Positions 1 to 5,726 of a stretch of 5,726 nucleotides of DNA are shown here, piece by piece. Positions within the stretch are counted from its first letter, which is position 1. Each line of letters begins with the position of its first letter. Location: assembly GCA_029879605.1 (NCBI GenBank), contig JAOUQA010000148.1:1-5726 (forward strand), given 5' to 3'. Source of the stretch: Gammaproteobacteria bacterium. GTDB lineage: Bacteria > Pseudomonadota > Gammaproteobacteria > SZUA-229. The notes beneath the pieces were generated by a model that saw nothing but the letters and a program-made list of their open reading frames with translations, was not told the origin of the DNA and did not search any database. The translations under genes were made by a program, and so were the position numbers.

Positions 1-389
1 TGCAAACCCAGGTCAGCCAGTTGCTGTCGACTCAAACCTGCATTCCATAATTCATTCAATGCCACCAGTGTTGTGGCCGCATCGGAACTGCCACCACCAA
101 CACCGCCACCCATGGGCAGTTTTTTCTCCAGGTGTATATCCACACCCTGCTGTATAGCCGCGGTTTGCTGTAATAACTTTGCAGCCCTGACCGTTAAATC
201 ATGATTTTCATCGACATCAACAACATCTGTCACCCGGTGTATTTTTCCATCCTGGCGAATATCGAAAGCCATCTCATCACTGTAATCCAGGAACTGGAAT
301 ACGCTCTGCAACAAATGATAACCATCATCACGCTGACCGGTAATGTGTAAAAAAAGATTCAGCTTGGCGGGTGCTGGCCAGGATTGCAT
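1..389 (-). CDS. ispE: 4-diphosphocytidyl-2-C-methyl-D-erythritol kinase, N-terminal part (3' end outside window)
   Basis: IspE is a cytoplasmic GHMP-family kinase. It uses ATP to phosphorylate the 2-hydroxyl of CDP-methylerythritol in the MEP (non-mevalonate) pathway to IPP and DMAPP. The 129 residues visible start MQSWPAPAKLNLFLHITG, with the conserved PAKLNL segment carrying the family's catalytic lysine (Lys9). The GHMP ATP-binding loop PMGGGVGGGSSDAATTL lies at residues 92-108 and closely matches E. coli IspE. The gene runs off the left edge, so the remaining C-terminal part, including the catalytic aspartate, is not seen. The start is the ATG at 389-387. It shares one base with the lolB stop (TAATG on the minus strand), which implies translational coupling as the third gene of the TPR-lolB-ispE set. 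There is no strong Shine-Dalgarno at normal spacing, only a G-run about 11-15 bases upstream. Identification is from recognised motifs plus conserved gene order. Confidence 0.96.
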   Translation of the reverse strand, partial: MQSWPAPAKLNLFLHITGQRDDGYHLLQSVFQFLDYSDEMAFDIRQDGKIHRVTDVVDVDENHDLTVRAAKLLQQTAAIQQGVDIHLEKKLPMGGGVGGGSSDAATTLVALNELWNAGLSRQQLADLGL

Positions 390-1000
390 TACTGCGCCAG
401 CCCCCAGTTTCGTATCACCATGCGGACACTCAGATGATCATTATCGGGACGACTGAGAAAAATTTTCTTTGGCAGGGTGTAATCACCTTCCTGTTTGTAC
501 CTGGGGATTTCAATTCGCCAGCCGTCCTGTTCCATAAGATGCAACAGGCCCTGCTCATTCCAGCTAATTAAACGTGCCGTTTTACCCGGCACCGGCATGC
601 CCAGTATCCAGTAACGCATGCCTGATACCGGGAATGACCAGCCATTGATTCGAGCCAGTAACTGATCGGCATTTTGTTCAATAATTTGCTGACCATTACC
701 ATTGGTGAAAGTCACAGCCTCAGGGCGTGCCGAGAGAAAATGCGTACCACCGCCAAAGGGTGCCACCATGCGAATATCATAATAATCATCCCGCTGCTGT
801 TGCCAGAAGATATCAATCTGGCCACCATTCTGCTCAGTTTCAACACCCAGACGACCACTGATATCCCACTGACTGATTGCGCTAACCTGTTGTAGATGCT
901 GCTGCCACTGCTGTTCATTGGGTGGTGTGGATACTGTTTTGACCGCAGGCGTACAGGCCGATAACAGGCTGATCAGCCCCGGCAGGAGAATTCGATACAT
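389..1000 (-). CDS. lolB: Outer-membrane lipoprotein receptor/chaperone LolB
   Basis: LolB is the last component of the Lol pathway. It takes lipoproteins from periplasmic LolA and inserts them into the inner leaflet of the outer membrane, and is itself a lipoprotein. The 203-residue product has a short signal peptide ending in lipobox LSAC with Cys16 as the lipidated residue. Thr at +2 (not Asp) is consistent with outer-membrane sorting. Family features are the N-terminal QWQQHLQQV segment (residues 31-39), the FWQQ strand (65-68), a hydrophobic-loop motif PFG (81-83) aligning with E. coli PLG (mature Leu68, the protruding loop), and WILGMPVPG (131-139) matching E. coli WILGLPG. Length is close to the E. 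coli precursor (about 207). The ATG lies 13 bases after the TPR gene stop with no obvious Shine-Dalgarno, and the stop overlaps the ispE start. The adjacency to ispE is typical of gammaproteobacteria. Identity is secure from motifs and context. Confidence 0.95.
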   Translation of the reverse strand: MYRILLPGLISLLSACTPAVKTVSTPPNEQQWQQHLQQVSAISQWDISGRLGVETEQNGGQIDIFWQQQRDDYYDIRMVAPFGGGTHFLSARPEAVTFTNGNGQQIIEQNADQLLARINGWSFPVSGMRYWILGMPVPGKTARLISWNEQGLLHLMEQDGWRIEIPRYKQEGDYTLPKKIFLSRPDNDHLSVRMVIRNWGLAQ

Positions 1001-1013
1001 AATGATGTAAGGC

Positions 1014-2747
1014 TTATTGTTTGTATTGATAGCGTTTCATGGTGTCCAGCAACACAGGATTATCTGCCTGTAATTCAAGACCCCGGTTCCATATTTTTTT
1101 TGCGTCATCCAGTTTACCAGTTTGCCACAGGGTTTCACCTAAATGCGCCGCAATTTCTGCATCTTCAAGCTGGGCAAAAGCTTTATGCAACCACTTCAAT
1201 GCCGACTGGTATTCTCCCAGGCGAAAATAAACCCAGCCCAGGCTGTCAAGAATAGCGGGGTCATCGGGCAACAGTGTCGCAGCCTTAAGAATATATTCCT
1301 TGGCTTCAACCAGTCGATCCGTTCTATCAGCCAGGGTATAGCCCAGCGCATTCAGGGCATTGGCATTATCCGGGTCAACATTTAATACTGTGCGTAAATC
1401 TGACTCGGTCACGTCCAGCATATCCAGTTTTTCAGCGGTAAGAGCCCTGGCATATAACAGGTCGGTATTTTCAGGAGCACCTTTAATAGCACGGTTATAA
1501 ATTTCCAGCGCTTCCCTGTCACGTCGTGCTTCACTTAATAATGTTCCCTGGGCCAGGTACACTCTTATCTGGTCAGAATTATTCTGACTATGACTCATTA
1601 ACTGTTTTAATTTTGCCAGTGCATCATCCACACGACCGGTTTTTGCATACAGGCCGGCACTTCGAATCCGGGCATCAACCATGTAGTCACCACCCAGTAC
1701 CCGTTCGTAATTAGCGATGGCCGGCATCACTTCATTCTGGCTTTGTTGAATTCGGCCAAGATAATAATGGGCCTGGGAATCACCCGCCCCGGCATCAATT
1801 AATTTCTGTAAATATTCTTTCGCCAGCTCGATCTTGCCGGTTTCTATCGATAATAAACCCAGGCTCAATAACAGGCTGTTATTGTCGGGTGTCGCCTGTT
1901 CTAAGTGCTTGAATTCCATCCAGGCTTCGTCATAACGTTTCAACTGCACCAGCATACGGGCGTACTGTAATCGCAGGTTGTTGTCATCCGGTCTTTTTTC
2001 AACCGCCATTTCAACCGCGGCAACGGCTTCCACATCACGGCCAGTCGCAGATAACATCTGGGCTTTTATTAAATACGCATCACTGATGTCTGGTGCCAGC
2101 TGAATAACCCTTTCTATCACTGCCATGGCGCGTGGATAATTTTTTTCACCCGCTTCATAACGAGCCAGTAACAATAACAGGTAGGCCTGGTCAGGGTGTT
2201 TTTCATCCAGCGTATTTAGTACTTTGACGGCCATATCATCACTGGCTTCTTTTTTCAGTATATGACTTAACCAGCCAATACTGGCTTTAACAACCTGGTC
2301 GTTTTCAATAATGACTGACTCAATTGCCTCCACAGCCTGGGCGGTTTTGCCAGTATGCAACAGGGCAATGGTTTCAATACGTGATATGGAAAGCAGGTCA
2401 TCAGATACCAGGCGCCAGCGTTTACATAACTCCAGCACTGTGTCGTATTTTTTTGCAAACAGGGCAATATGTGTGGCCCGGGCAACCACCTGTGGATCAT
2501 TGGTTGTTTCAGCTGCACGTAGATAATAACGTGTAGCCTCATCCAGCTGGCCATTGAGACCGGCAAACTCACCGGCCAGTAAATCAAACAGGATATCTCC
2601 GGTTAATTCGTTGACACGTGCAAGATCCTCACCCTCAACCGGTTCTTTCAGGGCATGGGATCCGCAGCCCACCAGCATTACCAGTAACAGGAAAACACCA
2701 GAGAAGCGATATGCAGGAATAACTGTATTTAGTTGCTGTAACATCAT
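1014..2747 (-). CDS. TPR-repeat lipoprotein (PA4667-like), predicted outer membrane
   Basis: This 577-residue protein is a secreted TPR scaffold of unknown precise role. The N-terminus has a hydrophobic segment (about residues 17-27) ending in lipobox LVGC, making Cys28 the lipidated residue. Gly29 at +2 (not Asp) points to the outer membrane, facing the periplasm. The rest is helical TPR solenoid. Recognisable repeats start near residues 66, 188, 224, 290, 326, 395, 430, 464, 498 and 531. The clearest are ALNALGYTLADRTDRLVEAK (464-483) and ILDSLGWVYFRLGEYQSALK (499-518). No enzymatic motif is seen, so a protein-interaction role is inferred. It sits upstream of lolB and divergent from hemA, as the homologous Pseudomonas TPR gene does. 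Two ATGs lie in tandem (2747-2745 and 2744-2742). An AAGAA directly before the first is better spaced for the second, so the true protein may be one residue shorter. The stop is TAA. Confidence 0.9.
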   Translation of the reverse strand: MMLQQLNTVIPAYRFSGVFLLLVMLVGCGSHALKEPVEGEDLARVNELTGDILFDLLAGEFAGLNGQLDEATRYYLRAAETTNDPQVVARATHIALFAKKYDTVLELCKRWRLVSDDLLSISRIETIALLHTGKTAQAVEAIESVIIENDQVVKASIGWLSHILKKEASDDMAVKVLNTLDEKHPDQAYLLLLLARYEAGEKNYPRAMAVIERVIQLAPDISDAYLIKAQMLSATGRDVEAVAAVEMAVEKRPDDNNLRLQYARMLVQLKRYDEAWMEFKHLEQATPDNNSLLLSLGLLSIETGKIELAKEYLQKLIDAGAGDSQAHYYLGRIQQSQNEVMPAIANYERVLGGDYMVDARIRSAGLYAKTGRVDDALAKLKQLMSHSQNNSDQIRVYLAQGTLLSEARRDREALEIYNRAIKGAPENTDLLYARALTAEKLDMLDVTESDLRTVLNVDPDNANALNALGYTLADRTDRLVEAKEYILKAATLLPDDPAILDSLGWVYFRLGEYQSALKWLHKAFAQLEDAEIAAHLGETLWQTGKLDDAKKIWNRGLELQADNPVLLDTMKRYQYKQ

Positions 2748-2793
2748 TTCTTAAAAGCCAAAGTTTTTACGGCATACTTTAAATATAAACCAA

Positions 2794-2824
2794 ATTAGAC
2801 GAATTACGTTGCCGTTCCTGTCAA
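2794..2824 (-). promoter_or_regulatory. Candidate sigma-70 promoter for the TPR-lolB-ispE operon
   Basis: On the minus strand a perfect -35 hexamer TTGACA (2824-2819) is followed, after a 19-base spacer, by TCTAAT (2799-2794), five of six bases of TATAAT. The 19-base spacer is longer than the optimal 17, which lowers confidence. Transcription would start near 2787 and leave a leader of about 40 bases before the TPR start at 2747. The location in the divergent intergenic region and the lack of any internal gap long enough for another promoter in the three-gene set support the call. It is inferred from sequence only. Confidence 0.5.
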
Positions 2825-2891
2825 ACAATGCAAAATTCCTGGCACTAAAAATGTCCCATCCCTCTGCAAATGCTTGTATTAAAAGCCTCTA

Positions 2892-2920
2892 TGGCTCAAA
2901 ATTTAGCGTTTTCTTATAGT
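2892..2920 (+). promoter_or_regulatory. Weak candidate promoter for hemA-prfA-prmC
   Basis: TATAGT at 2915-2920 is a five-of-six match to the sigma-70 -10 box. The hexamer at 17-base spacing (2892-2897, TGGCTC) is a poor -35, so the promoter would need an activator or is not the real one. The start would be near 2926, giving a leader of about 48 bases that contains the inverted repeat at 2938-2961. No better rightward -35/-10 pair was found by eye in 2748-2973. Confidence 0.25.
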
Positions 2921-2937
2921 TACTGGCGGAATATCCG

Positions 2938-2961
2938 ACATGCCTGGTCTTACGGGCATGT
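2938..2961 (+). promoter_or_regulatory. Inverted repeat (possible hairpin) just upstream of the hemA start
   Basis: ACATGCC (2938-2944) is exactly complementary to GGCATGT (2955-2961). A T-G wobble and a G-C pair extend the stem inward to 9 pairs with a 6-base loop. The right arm ends 12 bases before the hemA ATG, where a Shine-Dalgarno would be expected but is not seen. The right arm can also pair with sequence covering the start codon (2958-2965 with 2970-2977, loop ACAC, two wobbles). A DNA operator or an RNA hairpin are both possible, and so is chance. Confidence 0.3.
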
Positions 2962-2973
2962 GTAAACACTTAC

Positions 2974-4266
2974 ATGTCACTGATTACACTAGGCCTGAAT
3001 CATAAAACAACCCCGGTAGAAATGCGTGAACGGCTGGCATTTACGCCTGAAAACCTGTCTGATGCGACCCAGTCACTGATGAACCTGGACTGCGTCACCG
3101 AGGCCGCTATTCTTTCCACCTGTAATCGAACCGAACTCTACTGCACCATTTAACACGACAACCACAATCAAAGTGACCAGCAGCTGGTGGAATGGTTCAG
3201 CCAGTATCACGGGTTCAAACCCGAGGATATCCAGGAACACCTGTATATCCACTCTCATGAAGAAACCATACGACATACCCTGAGAGTCGCGTCCGGCCTG
3301 GACTCCATGGTGCTGGGTGAACCCCAGATCCTGGGCCAGATGAAACAGGCCTATACCCTGGCGGTCAACCTGGGCACAGTCGGCATGTTGCTGGGAAAAC
3401 TGTTTCAACATGCATTTTCAGTTGCCAAGCAGGTGCGTACAGATACAGAAATCGGTGCCAGCCCGGTTTCTGTTGCCTTCGCGGCTATTAGCCTGTCAAA
3501 ACAGATTTTTGGTGAACTTAACCAGTTAACCGCCCTGATGATTGGTGCCGGTGAAACCATCGAACTGGCGACCCGCCACCTGAAAGCCAGCGATATCAAA
3601 CATACGATTATCGCCAATCGCAGTGTCGAAAATGCCCAGAAACTGGTCGAACAGTACGGTGGTGAAGCCATCGCTTTATCACAAATCCCTGATTACCTGC
3701 ACCAGGCTGATATCCTGATTTCATCGACGGCCAGCCAGTTACCTATCCTGGGCAAAGGTGCCGTTGAAAAGGCCTTGAAAAAGCGCAAACACAAACCCAT
3801 TTTCATGGTTGATATCGCGGTCCCCCGGGATGTCGAACCTGAAGTTAGCGAGCTGGATGATGTTTATCTCTATACCGTTGACGATTTGCAGGAAATTATC
3901 GAAGTTAACCTGGAATCCAGGAAACAGGCCGCAGAACAGGCGGCTGAAATCATTAACAACCAGGTAGATAACTTTCTCAACTGGCAGAAAACGCTGGAGG
4001 CCGTTGATGTCATCCGGGAAATGCGTGAATGCGCTGAGACTCTAACCAGCGAAGTGATGGATAAAGCCATGAAGCAACTCGCCCAGGGCAAGACCACTGA
4101 AGAAGTCATGCAGTTCCTGGCTCACACACTGATGAATAAATTTCTGCATCAGCCCAGCATTCAATTACGCCAGGCGGGACAGGATAGCCGTCATGACCTG
4201 ATTGAATTTGCCCGTAAACTCTTCCTCGGGAAAGACGCGGATAATTCTACCGATACGAAAAAATAA
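2974..4266 (+). CDS. hemA: Glutamyl-tRNA reductase, reading frame interrupted by in-frame TAA at codon 60
   Basis: HemA reduces glutamyl-tRNA(Glu) with NADPH to glutamate-1-semialdehyde, the first committed step of C5-pathway heme and tetrapyrrole synthesis, in the cytoplasm. The frame spans 430 codons, close to E. coli HemA (418). The N-terminus MSLITLGLNHKTTPVEMRER aligns with E. coli without a gap, which fixes the ATG start at 2974. STCNRTELY (48-56) holds the catalytic Cys50. Codon 60, aligning with E. coli Glu60, is TAA (3151-3153). The same frame then continues with His101, VASGLDSMVLGEPQILGQ (105-122), the NADPH-domain GAGETIEL (from 191), SSTASQLPILGKG and DIAVPRDVEPEV, and the C-terminal dimerisation helix. 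No other lesion is visible. A restart at GTG 3187 would give 359 residues lacking the nucleophile. prfA follows after 2 bases. No Shine-Dalgarno is evident. Family identity is certain; whether the copy is functional is unresolved (error, nonsense mutation or readthrough). Confidence 0.9.
3151..3153 (+). other. In-frame TAA stop within hemA (codon 60)
   Basis: Reading from the ATG at 2974, the codons from 3121 give CNRTELYCTI and then TAA, followed in the same frame by HDNHNQSDQQLVEWFSQYHG and the rest of HemA. The base after the stop is C, the weakest +4 context for termination in E. coli. The codon aligns with Glu60 of E. coli HemA, so a single G-to-T change from GAA is the simplest origin, although CAA, AAA and other one-base neighbours are possible. 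Three other genes here (TPR gene, lolB and hemA itself) end in TAA, so reassignment of TAA is unlikely. Confidence 0.9.
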
Positions 4267-4268
4267 CT

Positions 4269-5354
4269 ATGAAAGACAGCATTTTAAATAAACTGGAAAA
4301 CCTGCATGAACGCTATGAAGAAGTGGGCATGCTGCTGGGCGATCCAGGCATTATTTCCAACCAGAACAAGTTTCGTGAATTGTCGATGGAATATTCCCAG
4401 CTGGAACCCGTAAGCAAAACATTCGTGAACTATCGCAAGGCGCAGAATGACCTGGCGTCTGCCAATGAAATGCTGCTGGAAAATGATCCTGAAATGAAAG
4501 AAATGGCCCAGGAAGAAAAGCAGGACGCACAGCAACGTATTGAAGTACTGGGAATTGAATTACAGAAACTATTGCTACCAAAAGATCCGCACGATAACAG
4601 CAACATCTTCCTGGAAGTTCGTGCCGGAACCGGGGGTGATGAAGCGGCTATATTTGCCGGGGACCTGTTCCGCATGTACAGCCGCTATGCTGAAATGCAA
4701 CGCTGGCAGGTTGAAGTGCTGAGTGAAAACCTGGGTGATCACGGTGGCTATAAAGAAATCATTGCCCGCATTGTCGGCACAGGCGCCTATTCAAAATTAA
4801 AATTTGAATCCGGTGCCCATCGTGTCCAGCGCGTACCGGAAACAGAATCACAGGGACGGGTACATACCTCGGCTGCCACCGTGGCGATTATCCCGGAACC
4901 CAGTGAAATGGAAGAAATCACCATCAGCCCGGCTGATTTACGCGTTGATACTTTCCGTGCCTCAGGTGCCGGAGGTCAGCATGTCAACAAAACAGATTCT
5001 GCTGTTCGCCTGACCCATCTACCCACGGGCACAGTGGTGGAATGCCAGGATGAACGCTCTCAACATAAAAACAAAGCCCGCGCCATGTCACTTCTACAGG
5101 CCAGGCTGGTCGATGCTGAAACCGAAAAACAGCGCGCTGAACAGGCCCAGACCCGAAAATCACTGGTCGGCAGTGGTGACCGCTCTGAACGTATTCGTAC
5201 CTATAATTTTCCACAGGGTCGCATTACCGATCACCGCATTAATTTAACGCTGTATAAACTGGATGAATTTATGCAGGGTGATCTGAACCAGGTGATCGAA
5301 CCCCTGATTAATGAATACCAGGCTGAACAGCTGGCCGCCCTGTCGGAACAGTGA
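4269..5354 (+). CDS. prfA: Peptide chain release factor 1 (RF1)
   Basis: RF1 recognises UAA and UAG stop codons in the ribosomal A site and triggers hydrolysis of peptidyl-tRNA. The 361-residue product is the usual length (E. coli 360). A charged helical N-terminal domain is followed by the codon-recognition domain with the tripeptide anticodon Pro-Glu-Thr at 190-192, within RVPETESQGRVHTSAAT. This is the PxT form of RF1, not the SPF of RF2. The catalytic loop GAGGQHVNKTDSAVR has GGQ at 235-237, with Gln237 the expected target of PrmC. The ATG follows the hemA TAA by 2 bases with no clear Shine-Dalgarno, suggesting translational coupling, and the TGA stop overlaps the prmC GTG. The gene ends in TGA, which RF1 itself does not read. 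There is no sign of damage. RF1 also reads the anomalous UAA within the upstream hemA. Confidence 0.98.
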   Translation: MKDSILNKLENLHERYEEVGMLLGDPGIISNQNKFRELSMEYSQLEPVSKTFVNYRKAQNDLASANEMLLENDPEMKEMAQEEKQDAQQRIEVLGIELQKLLLPKDPHDNSNIFLEVRAGTGGDEAAIFAGDLFRMYSRYAEMQRWQVEVLSENLGDHGGYKEIIARIVGTGAYSKLKFESGAHRVQRVPETESQGRVHTSAATVAIIPEPSEMEEITISPADLRVDTFRASGAGGQHVNKTDSAVRLTHLPTGTVVECQDERSQHKNKARAMSLLQARLVDAETEKQRAEQAQTRKSLVGSGDRSERIRTYNFPQGRITDHRINLTLYKLDEFMQGDLNQVIEPLINEYQAEQLAALSEQ

Positions 5355-5726
5355 GTCTTTCTGAGTTAATAACCCGCACCAGCAGCTTACTGGAGCAAAG
5401 TTCAGATAGCCCTCGACTGGATGCCGAAGTTTTGCTCTGTCACCTGCTACAAAAAGACCGGGCCTATCTGCTTGCCTGGCCAGAAAAAGAACTCGACACT
5501 GAAACCCTGGAAGAATACCAGCAACTGGTTCAGCGCCGACTGCATGGTGAGCCCATTGCCTACATTACCGGTCAGAAAGAATTCTGGTCGCTAAGCTTTC
5601 AAGTTAACCGGGATACCCTGATCCCCCGCCCGGAAACTGAACACCTGGTGGAATATATTCTTGAACACTACCCGGCCGGCCAGGCTCTACGCCTGGCCGA
5701 CCTGGGTACCGGCAGTGGCGCCATCG
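5351..5726 (+). CDS. prmC: Release factor glutamine methyltransferase PrmC, N-terminal part (3' end outside window)
   Basis: PrmC (formerly HemK) uses S-adenosylmethionine to N5-methylate the glutamine of the GGQ motif of RF1 and RF2, raising termination efficiency. 125 residues are visible. The helical N-terminal domain has SPRLDAEVLLCHLL (20-33), RRLHGEPIAYITGQKEFW (62-79) and TLIPRPETEHLVE (89-101), all close to E. coli PrmC. SAM motif I, DLGTGSGAI, is at 117-125, exactly at the right edge. The catalytic NPPY motif lies beyond the window. The start is GTG at 5351, overlapping the prfA stop by four bases (GTGA). It is chosen because it places the N-terminus at the family's normal length and no nearby ATG is in frame. 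The hemA-prfA-prmC order is conserved in many gammaproteobacteria and couples the methyltransferase to its RF1 substrate. Confidence 0.96.
   Translation, partial: MSLSELITRTSSLLEQSSDSPRLDAEVLLCHLLQKDRAYLLAWPEKELDTETLEEYQQLVQRRLHGEPIAYITGQKEFWSLSFQVNRDTLIPRPETEHLVEYILEHYPAGQALRLADLGTGSGAI

Noticed and set aside
2884..2896. Small inverted repeat AGCC/GGCT as a terminator
   Set aside because: Only four pairs, no following T-run, and it lies between divergent genes where no terminator is needed.
2851..2919. 22-codon frame in the divergent intergenic region, in the hemA frame and ending in TAG
   Set aside because: No ribosome-binding sequence, lies upstream of the only rightward -10 candidate, and is short enough to be chance; the TAG also rules out an extended HemA N-terminus.
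3100..3190. Frameshift as the cause of the hemA interruption
   Set aside because: The frame before and after the stop is the same, and both sides align with HemA without needing a base gained or lost.
3073..3411. 112-residue minus-strand frame antisense to hemA
   Set aside because: It lies wholly opposite conserved hemA codons, has no recognisable domain, no Shine-Dalgarno and no promoter; a typical shadow frame.
2974..4266. Reassignment of TAA as a sense codon to explain the hemA interruption
   Set aside because: lolB, the TPR gene and hemA itself all end in TAA at their expected family lengths, so TAA works as a stop here.
1..5726. Frequent CCTGG/CCAGG pentamers across the window, suggesting selection for a methylation site
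   Set aside because: Most fall in CTG leucine, CAG glutamine and TGG contexts of coding sequence; without a count against codon-shuffled sequence there is no support for selection.
1..5726. A hidden mobile, defence or biosynthetic system
   Set aside because: Almost all of the window is accounted for by six conserved housekeeping genes in a known order, and the only gap (226 bases) shows just promoter-like and short repeat sequence.

Overview
The window is chromosomal core DNA from a gammaproteobacterium. The evidence is the gene order: ispE, lolB and a TPR lipoprotein gene on the minus strand, divergent from hemA, prfA and prmC on the plus strand. This arrangement is known from Pseudomonas and related gammaproteobacteria. 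The presence of LolB (the outer-membrane lipoprotein receptor of beta/gammaproteobacteria) and close protein resemblance to E. coli and Pseudomonas family members agree with this. GC content looks close to half. I see no mobile element, tRNA or rRNA gene, CRISPR array or phage gene, and genus cannot be fixed from this window.

Minus strand, 1-2747: a tight set of three genes transcribed leftward. A 577-residue TPR lipoprotein comes first, then lolB 13 bases later, then ispE, whose ATG overlaps the lolB stop (TAATG). ispE runs off the left edge. A promoter-like sequence with a perfect TTGACA lies upstream of the TPR gene. Two products are predicted outer-membrane lipoproteins; the third is a kinase of the MEP isoprenoid pathway.

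Intergenic, 2748-2973: a 226-base divergent control region. It has a fair leftward promoter, a weak rightward -10 candidate and a small inverted repeat close to the hemA start. hemA has no clear Shine-Dalgarno sequence.

Plus strand, 2974-5726: hemA (glutamyl-tRNA reductase, first step of C5-pathway tetrapyrrole synthesis), prfA (release factor 1, 2 bases downstream) and prmC (the methyltransferase that modifies the GGQ glutamine of release factors, overlapping prfA by 4 bases in GTGA). prmC runs off the right edge.

The one real anomaly is in hemA. The frame starting at 2974 encodes an otherwise normal, full-length glutamyl-tRNA reductase, but codon 60 is TAA (3151-3153), just after the catalytic Cys50 segment. 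Everything after the stop is intact and in the same frame. A single base change (for example GAA to TAA) explains it, either as a sequence error or as a recent nonsense mutation. Programmed readthrough is possible but unproven. Apart from this the window looks ordinary, and I do not see a new multi-gene system in it.
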